A DNA stretch of 64,000 bases from Streptomyces sp. NBC_01214. Lineage in GTDB: Bacteria > Actinomycetota > Actinomycetes > Streptomycetales > Streptomycetaceae. Below the pieces are notes generated by a model. That model was not told where the DNA came from and ran no database searches. It was given only the letters and a program-made list of their open reading frames with translations. A program made the position numbers and the translations under genes. Location: positions 4,931,001 to 4,995,000 of the forward strand of contig NZ_JAPEOS010000001.1 of the NCBI RefSeq assembly GCF_026340975.1, in the 5' to 3' direction. Of this stretch, positions 41,025 through 49,237 are shown piece by piece; positions within the stretch are counted from its first letter, which is position 1, and each line of letters starts with the position of its first letter.

Positions 41025-41387
41025 CATGGATGATTGCGCGCTTGACGGCTCCCACGTCAGGGCGCTGAAAGCGGGGATCATGTGGGTTCCTCGTCAGTAG
41101 ACCGTGCTCGTCCGGGTTCCAAGCACCACGTGATCGTGGACCGGCCCGGCACCCCACTGGCCGTGTCGCTCACCGGCGGGAACCGCCACGACGTCACGCA
41201 GCAGACCCAAGCGGCTGTTCGCGGACCGCGGCTACGAGTACCGCCGCTTGCCGTGGAAACGAGGGATCAAGCCGCAGATCGCGCGTCGCGGCACGGCGCA
41301 TGGCTCCGGGCTCGGCGGCACATGCTGGGTGGTCGGGAACGGGCAGCCAGCATCATCTCCCTCCGACGACTCCGGAGATCATTCTGA
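41025..41387 (+). pseudogene. IS5-family transposase remnant
   Basis: Successive frames give LDMDDCALDGSHVRALKAG, VDRARPGSKHHVIVDRPGTPLAVSLTGGNRHDVTQ, KRLFADRGYEYRRLPWKRGIKPQIARRGTAHGSGLG and IISLRRLRRSF, in the order of the C-terminal half of an IS5-type DDE transposase. At least three frame changes and deletions separate them and the N terminus is absent. It differs from the element at 31600. Confidence 0.8.
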
Positions 41388-41539
41388 AACGATCAGTGAG
41401 TCCGGATCGACGGTCGGCCCCGCGGGCACCGAGGCCTGAGCCTGGTACGCGGAGCCGACCCGGCGGGGCCTCGCGGGGGAGCGGCAGCTTCGGCAGGAGA
41501 CGATCGCCAGTCCGCCTGAGACGGTGGTGAACAGCGCTT

Positions 41540-41725
41540 GTGCAGGGTGGCCATCGGGCCAACGTGTATTACGGTCACCGGGCTAAAGGTGACGTGGTGA
41601 CGTTCACGTTGACGCCCGACTGCGCCATGGTTTGTACGCTCAACCCGCCGAAGCCTGGCAGTGACGAGCCGGCGCGCTATCGGGCGGACCGCTGGAAACT
41701 TCCCCGCCCGAAGAAGAGCGAGTAG
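41540..41725 (+). CDS. Possible 61-aa protein
   Basis: GTG 41540 opens a frame giving QGGHRANVYYGHRAKGDVVTFTLTPDCAMVCTLNPPKPGSDEPARYRADRWKLPRPKKSE. The composition is more protein-like than the surrounding frames (strand pattern VVTFTLTPDCAMVCTL), but the region is full of debris and no family is recognised. It may be a relic. Confidence 0.3.
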   Translation: MQGGHRANVYYGHRAKGDVVTFTLTPDCAMVCTLNPPKPGSDEPARYRADRWKLPRPKKSE

Positions 41726-41769
41726 CAGCTGCTCTTCGCCGGCCTTTCGCAGGCATGCCCTTCACGCGC

Positions 41770-41898
41770 GGGATCAGGGCCTGGGTCGACGGCCGGTTCG
41801 GGCCCCGCACTGAGGAGGCCCGTGTGCGACTTCCGGGGGCAGAGAGGCTCGTCGTCGACGCCGTCGTCGGGCCGCAGACCTGGCGTCTCCTCGGCTGA
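41770..41898 (+). pseudogene. Peptidoglycan-binding domain remnant
   Basis: GIRAWVDGRFGPRTEEARVRLPGAERLVVDAVVGPQTWRLLG ending at TGA 41898 is the end of a PG_binding_1 domain (relatives read VDGxFGPxTExAV...VDGVVGPxTWxxL). The upstream half of the protein is not found, so this is a C-terminal scrap of a cell-wall-binding protein. Confidence 0.75.
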
Positions 41899-42057
41899 AC
41901 CAGCCGCATTGCGCCGCACTCGGCGCGGCGTGACGATAGAGGAAAGGGCCTGTTCCCAGCGGCAGTCGGCCGCATACCGGTGAGCGCCGCGATCGCGGCG
42001 GACCGTCTGCTCCGAGCTTCCCCGAACCCTCGATACACAGGTCGGAGGACGACGGAC

Positions 42058-42267
42058 ATGGCAGAAGAAGAGCGCTTCACCGTGCCGGTGAGCAAGAGAG
42101 AAGACCTCGGAGCACCCGGCGACGAGAAAACCCCGGAACGCAGGACGAACGTCACGGTGCGCCGGCCCTACCGGACAACTCCGGTCCCCGACGCGCTCGT
42201 CGAACGCGAGGGCCGCGAGGGCGTGCGTCCGGCTCCTGGCCGGGCCACGGGGTCCGGGAAGAGCTGA
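42058..42267 (+). CDS. 69-aa charged hypothetical protein
   Basis: ATG 42058 is well placed after GGAGGA. The product, MAEEERFTVPVSKREDLGAP, GDEKTPERRTNVTVRRPYRT and TPVPDALVEREGREGVRPAP, is hydrophilic, with no signal or membrane segment, and likely disordered. The good ribosome site and clean third-position bias favour a real gene; no family recognised. It sits 51 bases before the transposase 3' end, on the opposite strand. Confidence 0.5.
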   Translation: MAEEERFTVPVSKREDLGAPGDEKTPERRTNVTVRRPYRTTPVPDALVEREGREGVRPAPGRATGSGKS

Positions 42268-42317
42268 AGACCGGAGGGAGATGCCACGATGCTGCAGTAT
42301 CTGAACTTGTTCTTTAT

Positions 42318-43766
42318 CTACCAAGATCTTCCGGGCTTGCCGATGGCCTTGAGGGTCTCGGGGCGCTTGACGGTTTTGCCGACGTCGTAGCGGGGTGCCC
42401 GGTGTTTGTTCTTGGCGCCGGGTGGCCGTCCGGGTCCGGCGCCTTGAGGTTTGGGAACACGGGCCGGGCAGGCGAGATGAGCGCGGATGTTCCTGAACCC
42501 TCGGCGGACCCGGGCCGGGGTGAGCCGGCCGGAGGTGGTGGGCTTCTCCCAGGGCCTGCGGAGGTCCGCGGCCAGGGGCCGGGCGAGCCGGAGCTGGGTG
42601 TGCGCGACGATCAGGAGCCAGGTCCAGCGGTCCGCGGCGTCAGGAGTACGGAGTTTCGGGGTGGTCCAGCCGAGGGTCTGTTTCGCGAAGCGGAAGGTGT
42701 GCTCCAGATCGAAACGGCGGAGAAACGCCTGCCAGAAGCGGTCCACGTCATCCGCGGTGGCGCCGGTCTTGGAGGACCATAACCACACCGGCGGAGCATC
42801 CCGGTCCTTCGACAGGTGCTCAACCTTCAGGCGGATCAGCGTCCCTTCAACCAAGGGCAGTTCGCCTTCGTGGTCCAGCCATGAGGACCGGTGGGTGAGC
42901 CGTGGGTGGACCCGGTCCCATGCCTGGGTTTCGGCCTTGCCGTAGTTGGTGGTGTCCGTGATCGTGGTGATGGCCGGCTCGGGCCAGGTCTCCGGTTTGG
43001 CGAAGCGGAATTCCGGGCCGTGCTTAGGCGGTCGGCCATTGACGCCGTGCATCCTCGGTGGCTTGGGCAGGCGCATGACGCGGTCGGAGCGGACCCGGCC
43101 GACGAGCTCGACCGGCAGGTCGCGCAGGACCCAGGCCAGACGGGTGACGTCATAGCCCGCGTCACTGACGATCACGATGGCCGGGTCCCCGGCCTTCCAC
43201 TGGCCGGCGGTGATGAGCCGCTCCACGACACCTCGCAGTTGGTCGGCCGTGATGGCGGTCGCGTCGTCCACTGGCCCCAGCCGCACCGCATCCAGGATCG
43301 CGGTCCAGGACGTGGCGCCCGGCTCCAGCACAGCGACGAAGGAGTAGGGCCAGCCCGGGATGAACTGCGAGGCCGTCTTCGCACGGCCGTAGACATGACA
43401 GAACAGCCGGTCCGCCGAACAAGGCGCGTCCGAACGAAGCCACGGCGAGACATCGACCGCCAGGACCAGGCGTCCACCGTCGAACCGCGGCAGCGACAGC
43501 CCGGCCAGCGCCATACGCAGCTGGTCGGCGTCGATCCTGCCGTGGTTCAGGCCGCCGTACATCGCTCCGTGGCCACGTCGATGCTCGGGCAGCAACGTCA
43601 AGTCCACCGGCGTCTTCACCGCCCCGTCCGCACACAGCATCGCGTCCACCAGCTCGAACAACTCGTCGCGTCGCGCGGTCAGACACTCGTAGAACTCGCC
43701 CCGGAAGCGTGACGCTTCCGCGAGCGCCTCCCTCCGGACAGCATCAGGCAGCAGACTCACCCTCAC
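42318..43766 (-). CDS. Intact transposase, NF041680/IS701-like
   Basis: A 482-aa protein of the large Streptomyces transposase group sometimes labelled NF041680: GRLVLAVDVSPWLRSDAPCSADRLFCHVYGR (first catalytic Asp of the RNase H fold, AVDVSPW), AIVIVSDAGYDVTRLAWVLRDLPVELVGRVRSDRV (second Asp, SDAGYD), and WQAFLRRFDLEHTFRFAKQTLGW (catalytic Glu in DLEHTFRFAKQ). The C-terminal RPPGAKNKHRAPRYDVGKTVKR tail is typical. It is full length without stops, so the element may be active. Inverted-repeat ends could not be identified with confidence in the 50-100 flanking bases. GTG 43766 is the likely start. Confidence 0.88.
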   Translation of the reverse strand: MRVSLLPDAVRREALAEASRFRGEFYECLTARRDELFELVDAMLCADGAVKTPVDLTLLPEHRRGHGAMYGGLNHGRIDADQLRMALAGLSLPRFDGGRLVLAVDVSPWLRSDAPCSADRLFCHVYGRAKTASQFIPGWPYSFVAVLEPGATSWTAILDAVRLGPVDDATAITADQLRGVVERLITAGQWKAGDPAIVIVSDAGYDVTRLAWVLRDLPVELVGRVRSDRVMRLPKPPRMHGVNGRPPKHGPEFRFAKPETWPEPAITTITDTTNYGKAETQAWDRVHPRLTHRSSWLDHEGELPLVEGTLIRLKVEHLSKDRDAPPVWLWSSKTGATADDVDRFWQAFLRRFDLEHTFRFAKQTLGWTTPKLRTPDAADRWTWLLIVAHTQLRLARPLAADLRRPWEKPTTSGRLTPARVRRGFRNIRAHLACPARVPKPQGAGPGRPPGAKNKHRAPRYDVGKTVKRPETLKAIGKPGRSW

Positions 43767-43893
43767 GGCCTTCGTCTTGGGTCACGTGCACCTTGGTCGG
43801 AGCACAGGATCAAACGAAGGCCGCCCCCACGTCCGGCGAATCCACACGTGAGCCACCTAGTTCGAAGATCATTCGAGCTGATACACGGCTCCG

Positions 43894-44301
43894 TCACACT
43901 GTCTCGGCGCTGATGACGACATCAACCACGCGAGCCCATCCCTGCGGATCGTCAACCGAGACCCGAACCCGCCGCCTACCTGGCTTCCCGAGCAGAGAAG
44001 TGGTGAATCGGCTCTCGCCAACGACATCCCCAACTACGAGCCGACCGTCACTCAGCAGAAGATGCCCGTCGAACACGGTGGTCAGAGGCTCTCTGTCACT
44101 TCCGTGGTCATCCGCGTCACCGTGACCCTGAAAGACTCGAACCTTGACCAGCGCAACCTGGGCCTGCACCCGAACGATGAGGTGCGTGTCGCACGCAGCG
44201 GCAGGAGCGCCGTCGAGGGCCAACGTAGTGGGGATCCACTCGGTCGAACCGAGCGCCATCACCGGGTGATTCACATACAGGTCTACCCCTGCGATCTGCA
44301 C
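43894..44301 (-). CDS. Hypothetical beta-rich protein
   Basis: A 135-aa protein from GTG 44301: QIAGVDLYVNHPVMALGSTEWIPTTLALDG, then THLIVRVQAQVALVKVRVFQG and GRLVVGDVVGESRFTTSLLGKPGRRRVRVSVDDPQGWARVVDVVIS. The alternating strands and codon bias look real, and the fold is likely an all-beta sandwich, but no family is recognised. It is divergent from the gene at 44412 with a 110-base gap, so the two may share control. Confidence 0.55.
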   Translation of the reverse strand: MQIAGVDLYVNHPVMALGSTEWIPTTLALDGAPAAACDTHLIVRVQAQVALVKVRVFQGHGDADDHGSDREPLTTVFDGHLLLSDGRLVVGDVVGESRFTTSLLGKPGRRRVRVSVDDPQGWARVVDVVISAETV

Positions 44302-44411
44302 AGCCTGACTCCCAGTCCATCCGTGACGTTCAGCGGAGGATAGAACCAGGCACTGACAAGAAGGTCCCGAGGTTAAAGAACAAGCTGAACCGGTGCCCGT
44401 TTACGGTCTCG

Positions 44412-44720
44412 GTGGCCATCATGCGGTTCACCCCCGGCTGCCCGGACGGCGGCGACTGGACGAAGGAAGGCTGGTGGAACGTTCCACCGGGCGGCTCCAA
44501 GATCCCGTACGGCGGTGATCTGGACGACGTGAGCGTCTGGTGGTGCGACTTCATCATGGGTGGTGGGCAGGTGTGGCCAGGCTCGGGGATCATCCGTGCC
44601 ATGCCGTTGCGGGAGTTCAGCTGGTGCGAATGGACGGCCAGCACCGACTCCTTCGACGCTGACATGTTCCTGTTCAACGTGGACAGCAACGAGGACCAGA
44701 TCTTCGAGATCGTCCCCTGA
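44412..44720 (+). CDS. Hypothetical Trp-rich protein
   Basis: About 102 aa: MRFTPGCPDGGDWTKEGWWNVPPGGSKIPYGGDLDDVSVWWCDFIMGGGQVWPGSGIIRAMPLREFSWCEWTASTDSFDADMFLFNVDSNEDQIFEIVP. The GWW.VPPGG....YGGDL element is reminiscent of small extracellular-type domains (DUF1036-like), but there is no signal peptide from GTG 44412. The frame is open back to about 44340 without a good start codon (RLKNKLNRCPFTVSVA), so the true start may be further upstream. Function unknown. Confidence 0.5.
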   Translation: MAIMRFTPGCPDGGDWTKEGWWNVPPGGSKIPYGGDLDDVSVWWCDFIMGGGQVWPGSGIIRAMPLREFSWCEWTASTDSFDADMFLFNVDSNEDQIFEIVP

Positions 44721-44784
44721 ACCTGGTGGTGCCGCCCGGTTGGTCTGTTGGAACGTCAGGGGCACATAACCTGCGGGCAGTTAT

Positions 44785-45075
44785 TGTGATCACCGCTTGA
44801 GAAATCGTCTTGCGCGCGATACGGACCCCGATCCGTTTGTCGCGGAACCACCTGCGCAGGTGGGGAACGTCGTAGGCCGTGTCCGCGTGTCCGCGTGTCC
44901 GCGTGTCCGCGTGGACGGTGGGGGTCGTGTCTCGTTTGGCGACCGAGCAGCATCGGCTCTAGCGCTTGGCCGAGGTGCCGACGAGGAGGGGCAGCCCTGC
45001 CGCGTCCGACAGGACGTGCATCTTGGAACCCGGCTCACCCCGGTCCACAGGGCTCGGACTTTCGCCCTGGCGTGG
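44785..45075 (-). pseudogene. IS5-type transposase fragments
   Basis: On the minus strand PVDRGEPGSKMHVLSDAAGLPLLVGTSAKR (44990-45060) and, after a gap and frame change, AYDVPHLRRWFRDKRIGVRIARK (about 44800-44885) are consecutive blocks of an IS5-type transposase. The intervening segment has been replaced by an octamer repeat, and the C terminus is missing. A third distinct IS5-type sequence in the window. Confidence 0.75.
44879..44913 (+). repeat. 8-bp tandem repeat GTGTCCGC
   Basis: Four nearly perfect copies of GTGTCCGC lie inside the transposase remnant, a probable slippage product. Confidence 0.7.
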
Positions 45076-45394
45076 GCGGATCCGAGGACAGCGCGGATCA
45101 GGAACCGGCGGTGGGCCGCCGACTTCGATATATTCCGAAGCAGGCGGGGGGTGTGGGAGACCGCGAAGCCGTTGTTGTCGCCCGCTCGTGTGCGGGCCTG
45201 TCCGCCATCGCGCTCAAAGTGATCAGACTCGACGCCCGCATCCACGGCTGCCTCAAAACCCGCACGCTCACGACGAAGTAACCGCATGCTCGTCGCATCA
45301 CGCCCAACCCCATGCCGCTCGACAGCCGACGACATGGGGTGTCTGACATGACGCTCTCGGGGCCTTCCTTGTCGAGGTTTCGGCCCGGCGGAGT

Positions 45395-45862
45395 TCACTC
45401 AGGGGGCACGGGAGAGTCCTGCTCAGCCGGTGCTGCCAGAACCTGACCGACCAGCTGGAAGTGCCATGCGGTCGCCTCTCCAAGAGGCTCCACCAGGGCG
45501 GTGCGTGGCGGATCGATACGCATCGGGCTGCGCCCGAGGACGAGTTCGGTGCCGGGAGGACCGACAACGAAGTGGTCCGGCTCCTCAACGGGAGTGAGTT
45601 GCCATGCGCGGGGTTCGGGTGATCCGCCCACCAGAACATTGTGGTCGGGCTCGCCTGCGAAGCCCAGGAACGTCTTGCTTCTGACGTTCGTGATCGTGAA
45701 GGTGCCGTGATGGGCGGGGTGGATCTTCCACTCCTGCTCGCCACTGCCGTTGGGAGGAAGGATCTGTACCGGTGACGAGTCGCCGTCCGCGTCCTCCAGG
45801 GTGAGAAGGTCGCCGCCGGGAACGCTTATCCGGTAGCAGCGATCATCGGAAAATGAGGTCAT
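45395..45862 (-). CDS. Beta-trefoil protein resembling I66 protease inhibitors
   Basis: A 155-aa protein: RCYRISVPGGDLLTLEDADGDSSPVQILPPNGSGEQEWKIHPAHHGTFTITNVRSKTFLGFAGEP, then EPRAWQLTPVEEPDHFVVGPPGTELVLGRSPMRIDPPRTALVEP and TAWHFQLV. Three Q/E-x-W or A-x-W strands spaced about 40-45 residues are typical of a beta-trefoil, and the pattern recalls the I66 (clitocypin-like) serine-protease inhibitors more than ricin lectins. No signal peptide. It lies directly downstream of a subtilisin-like protease on the same strand, so inhibition of that protease is an attractive inference. Confidence 0.6.
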   Translation of the reverse strand: MTSFSDDRCYRISVPGGDLLTLEDADGDSSPVQILPPNGSGEQEWKIHPAHHGTFTITNVRSKTFLGFAGEPDHNVLVGGSPEPRAWQLTPVEEPDHFVVGPPGTELVLGRSPMRIDPPRTALVEPLGEATAWHFQLVGQVLAAPAEQDSPVPPE

Positions 45863-45904
45863 GTTGCGCCTCCCGTCTCTTTTCCTGCGGCGCTGGGGCG
45901 CCCA

Positions 45905-45949
45905 GCCGGCACTGCGGCGGGCGGGCGGTCCGTCCGCCGCAGTGCCGGC
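45905..45949. terminator. 16-bp hairpin between protease and trefoil genes
   Basis: GCCGGCACTGCGGCGG (45905-45920) and CCGCCGCAGTGCCGGC (45934-45949) are perfectly inverted around a 13-base loop, between the protease stop and the downstream start. It could end most protease transcripts or attenuate read-through. Confidence 0.75.
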
Positions 45950-45971
45950 TGTCGTCGGCGATCGCCGGTGA

Positions 45972-47516
45972 TCATGCCAGCGCGGCCGGAATCAGCTGAC
46001 TCAGGTCGGGTCGGTTTCCGATCCGCTGGGTGGCCGGGCGTCCGGGCGCGTCCTGCTGAGGCCAGCCTGTGTGCCTCAGTAGGTCCCGGACCTGCCACCC
46101 GTCCAGCGGACTACGGTCGCTCGCCTTCAGTACGCCCTGTACGCAAGCGACAGCGCCAACGACGATCGGGGACGCGCTCGACGTCCCGCTGAACCTGTCG
46201 GTGTACCAGAAGTCGGGATTCCCCCCGGCCTGCAGGTCGCCGTATCCCGTCGTGGTGACCTCTCGGCCCCAACCCTGCGCGTCCACGCACGAGCCGAAGT
46301 TGGAGAAGCCGAGGCGGGAACGGTCAGGACCCCAGTCCGCGCCGTGGGTGCCAGGCGGGGGAGCGCCGGCGCCGACGATGACGGCACCGGAGTCGAGCAG
46401 GCTGCGCCGGAAGGGGTTGGTCCACCACAGCGGGAAGCCGGGGGACCTGTCGTACACCGGGTCGTCGAGGTTCTCCGCGCCGTTGCCGGCAGCTTCGACG
46501 ACGACCACGCCCCTGTCCGTGGCATACCGGATGGCAAGGAAGTCATCCGGCCACCACTCGACCGCGATGAACCCCTGCTGGCCTATCCCGGTGGCCCGTG
46601 GCCCCGGCCGGTGAATCTCCAGGAGAAGGAGGTCCCTGGGACCCAGTCGGTCCGCGGCGGCCCGGATGGCGGTCGCGGTCGGCAGAGAGAACGACGAGGC
46701 GCTGATCATTGCGTCGGGCGCGATGCCGGTGACGCCGAACCCGTTCACGTCGCCACTGATCTCGCCGAGGACGGCGGTTCCGTGATCGGTGTCGGTGCTG
46801 CTGATTCCCGCGATGACACCACCCTGGTTCTGCAGCAGGTCCTCATGGCCGAAGCGCCAGCCCCATTCGCAGTCGATCACTCGGACCCCGTCCCCTGTGC
46901 CGCCCGGCTGCTTCCATGCGTGGCGGGCGTCGATGCCAGCCGGTCCCGGGTCCAGGTAGATCTGGCGGACCGTGTAGTCGGGCGTCATCGACGGTGCGTC
47001 CGGCCCAATGGGAGCCATGTCGTTGATGGGCGTTTCCTTGCGCTCCTCGCCCCGGGACTCGCCCCTGGAGAGGGGGCGTATTCGGGGCCGGGCCTCGGTT
47101 CTGGCTCGGGCGAGTTCGGCAGCCGGCTTGACGTAGGCGGCCTCGATGACGTCGAGTTCCCGGAGTCTTTCGGCGATCTCCTCGAGCCGCTCCTCGGGCG
47201 CGTCCACCTGGTAGAAGCGCGCCATTTTGCCCAGGTTCTCCTCGACCTGATCGGCGAACTCGCCAGCCTGCGGCGTCTGTTGGGCCTGGCGGCGCAGCCG
47301 GGCCAGGTCGGCATCGAACAGCGGCTTCAGGACGATGTCGGGCGCAGCCGCCAGCTCATTCAGCCCGGCCACATCAGCGCCTCGGGTCGACGACGCGCCC
47401 GACGGCGTGATCGCCACGCCCACGTCCTCCGCCACCGCACAGATGAGTTCGGGATGTCCTCGTACTTCGTCGTACTGCGGTCGGCGGTTTCCGTCATCCA
47501 CTCCCTGCCTGGGCAT
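45972..47516 (-). CDS. S8 (subtilisin-like) serine peptidase
   Basis: A 514-aa protein with the S8 catalytic residues in order: Asp215 (VRVIDCEWGW), His245 (DTDHGTAVLG), oxyanion Asn345 (EAAGNGAENL) and Ser446 (FSGTSSASPIVVGA). The first 180 residues are a predicted helical N-terminal region (LKPLFDADLARLRRQAQQTPQ, then EERLEEIAERLRELDVIEAAYVKPA), probably an inhibitory prodomain-like part that covers the active site. There is no signal peptide, so it either acts in the cytosol or leaves by another route. ATG 47516 is the first start. The trefoil gene follows after the hairpin. Confidence 0.9.
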   Translation of the reverse strand: MPRQGVDDGNRRPQYDEVRGHPELICAVAEDVGVAITPSGASSTRGADVAGLNELAAAPDIVLKPLFDADLARLRRQAQQTPQAGEFADQVEENLGKMARFYQVDAPEERLEEIAERLRELDVIEAAYVKPAAELARARTEARPRIRPLSRGESRGEERKETPINDMAPIGPDAPSMTPDYTVRQIYLDPGPAGIDARHAWKQPGGTGDGVRVIDCEWGWRFGHEDLLQNQGGVIAGISSTDTDHGTAVLGEISGDVNGFGVTGIAPDAMISASSFSLPTATAIRAAADRLGPRDLLLLEIHRPGPRATGIGQQGFIAVEWWPDDFLAIRYATDRGVVVVEAAGNGAENLDDPVYDRSPGFPLWWTNPFRRSLLDSGAVIVGAGAPPPGTHGADWGPDRSRLGFSNFGSCVDAQGWGREVTTTGYGDLQAGGNPDFWYTDRFSGTSSASPIVVGAVACVQGVLKASDRSPLDGWQVRDLLRHTGWPQQDAPGRPATQRIGNRPDLSQLIPAALA

Positions 47517-47869
47517 ATCCGCACCTCTTCCACGTCATGACGCGTGGGAGTCTCGGCTGGCGTCGGATCGAACATCCGCATGTGCCTGCGCCGGAAAGTC
47601 ATGGATCTGCCGTACGGGGCTTCAGCCTCTGGACCCGCCGCGCGACCGTACTTGCTGAACTACGGCCCGCCGGCTGACCGGCCGGAATGACATCGACAGG
47701 ATGACGGTGCCGATAGCTCTCCCCACCACGCTGACACAGGTCGCGGCCGGTCGCACATCCACAGGGCGGACTGCCATGGGAGGGAAAACGCGCCGGCGAA
47801 ACCTGCTGATCCGGCCGCCTCAGGGCACGGGTGCTCACACCGGCTCCACGTTCGTACGGGTGTTCCGAC
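47517..47869. other. Spacer between protease gene and integrase remnant
   Basis: Nothing recognisable in the first part. Downstream minus-strand frames (RRPDQQVSPARFPSHG) may be degenerate continuation of the integrase described next. Confidence 0.4.
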
Positions 47870-48100
47870 AGCGGCGTGCTGGGGTCGCGGGCGAGTCGGT
47901 AGGACGCCGTGTGACGCAGGTGGTGGAGCGTCCAGTTCGATCCGAGTACGTCGTTGGCCCGGTTGAACGTCGCCCGAGCCGCGTCGCAATTCAGCGGGCG
48001 CCAGAGCCGCCTTCCTCGGCGCGGACGCCGTTCGAGAACCAGAAGGCCAGCAAGCACGGTCCCGGTTGTGCCGGAGAGAGGCGAACAACGCGTTGAACAT
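47870..48100 (-). pseudogene. Tyrosine recombinase (integrase) remnant
   Basis: RPLNCDAARATFNRANDVLGSNWTLHHLRHTASYRLARDPSTPLSE on the minus strand is the catalytic H-x-x-R region of a phage-type integrase (relatives: GSNWTLHDLRHTAAYRMARDPxMPLxDVQWVLGH). The preceding MFNALFASLRHN is in another frame, and the C-terminal HLSTTQ-Y-tyrosine part is lost. A relic of an integrated element; no attachment site or tRNA was found near it. Confidence 0.75.
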
Positions 48101-48338
48101 CTTGCCGGGGATGCGCCGAGGCGCACGCTTCGGGATGGTTGGCCGGTAGCGGCCTGCCCGCTCCCGCTCCCGTTGAAAGGGGCTGGTCAGGCTTGTGGTG
48201 TACGTTCACGCGGCCACTGCTGCGCGAAGGGTCGAGCGGGAACGGGTTGATCGGCCCCGTGGCTTCGTCCTGGTGGAAGTCGTAGACGTGCGGAGGACCG
48301 TTCCGCAGTGTGCACGCGTCCTCGCGGCGTACTGCGGG

Positions 48339-48390
48339 CCAGGCGCGGGCCAGGCGCGGGCCAGGCGCGGGCCAGGCGCGGGCCTGGCGA
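48339..48390 (+). repeat. 11-bp tandem repeat CAGGCGCGGGC
   Basis: Four and a half copies of CAGGCGCGGGC, the last diverging to CTGGCG. Frames through it give the repeating RARRGPGAGQ-type translation, a sign of non-coding repeat. Confidence 0.7.
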
Positions 48391-49065
48391 GGCCTTGCCC
48401 GTGATGGCGTTTGGCGTACCAGGGGTCTTCCGCCACGCCGTCTTCGGGGCCGTCTCGCCACGGTCGTCCGCCGATGGCTCGACGAGCCGGAGCTCCTGGA
48501 ACAGGTGCGGCTCGACCCTCGCCACAGCTGGGCTGCACATGGCGCCGCCCGAGCCGGCGGTGGACGAGGACCGGGGCGGTGTCCTGGTCTACCTCGACGC
48601 CGCCGAGCGTGGTCGTCGACTGGTTGCCCCGCACCCGGCTCGACCCGGCAGCGCTCGGGCAAGCCGACACCGATCGCACGGACTCCGCAGCAGGCACCCG
48701 CCACCGGGGGTCCGTTGGGCGATGGACACCGCCTTGGGCACCATCCTGACCGGCTTCCGCTACCCCACCCGCCGTCGCCTGCACTTCCGCCTCGGCCACA
48801 TCATCGGTCAGCCCCCCACCCTTCGGAGCAACCCGTGCACGACCGTGACGAGACCCCGCTGCCCGCCACCGACCACTGATGGCCTGCGGGGGAGTGTCAG
48901 TGGAGTTTCGTCAGCTGGTTGTCAGCGGTGTAGCCCCAGCGACCCGGTAGTCGACACTGACGGGCCATGACGCACTGGTGCCGACACGAGTGGCGAATGG
49001 CCACGTCATTCTCACGCCGACCGTCATCTTCTTGTCGACGATCTCGAATTCCGTGCTCTCTGCCT

Positions 49066-49095
49066 CAACCAGATGCAACCAGATGCAACCAGATG
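49066..49095 (+). repeat. 10-bp tandem repeat CAACCAGATG
   Basis: Three perfect copies, 140 bases upstream of the pentapeptide-repeat gene. They could be binding sites or simple slippage. Confidence 0.7.
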
Positions 49096-49237
49096 GGGTT
49101 CAGTCCGCCCTCGCGCTCCCGCACGATCAAGCGGCTCGCCGATCGGCGCGACGTCAGCGCGCGCCATATCGGTGTAGTCGGCTTCAGTGTCGTGTCGACG
49201 GTCCTTGCAATCACCACTCCCGTGATCTCTTCTCCTG

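Larger units (their letters stand above)
48101..49237. other. Degraded 1.1 kb with tandem repeats
   Basis: Three + frames alternate with coding-like stretches between 48400 and 48760 (RLATVVRRWLDEPELLEQVRLDPRHSWAAH, then AVDEDRGGVLVYLDAAERG, then VVVDWLPRTRLDPAALGQADTDRTD), suggesting one gene broken by several indels. The product is not recognised. Between 48880 and 49237 nothing beyond a decamer repeat is seen. Confidence 0.45.

Noticed and set aside
42290..43870. Terminal inverted repeats for the intact 482-codon transposase
   Set aside because: Candidate matches around TACCAAGATC (left) and ACCAAGGTGC (right) were too short to support element ends.
44879..44913. CRISPR-like repeat
   Set aside because: Units are adjacent 8-mers without spacers; simple tandem repeat. 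No CRISPR array or cas gene was found anywhere in the window.
48206..48799. 197-codon minus frame
   Set aside because: It runs through the 11-bp tandem repeat and shows only repeat-derived residues at its end; + strand fragments there are more protein-like.
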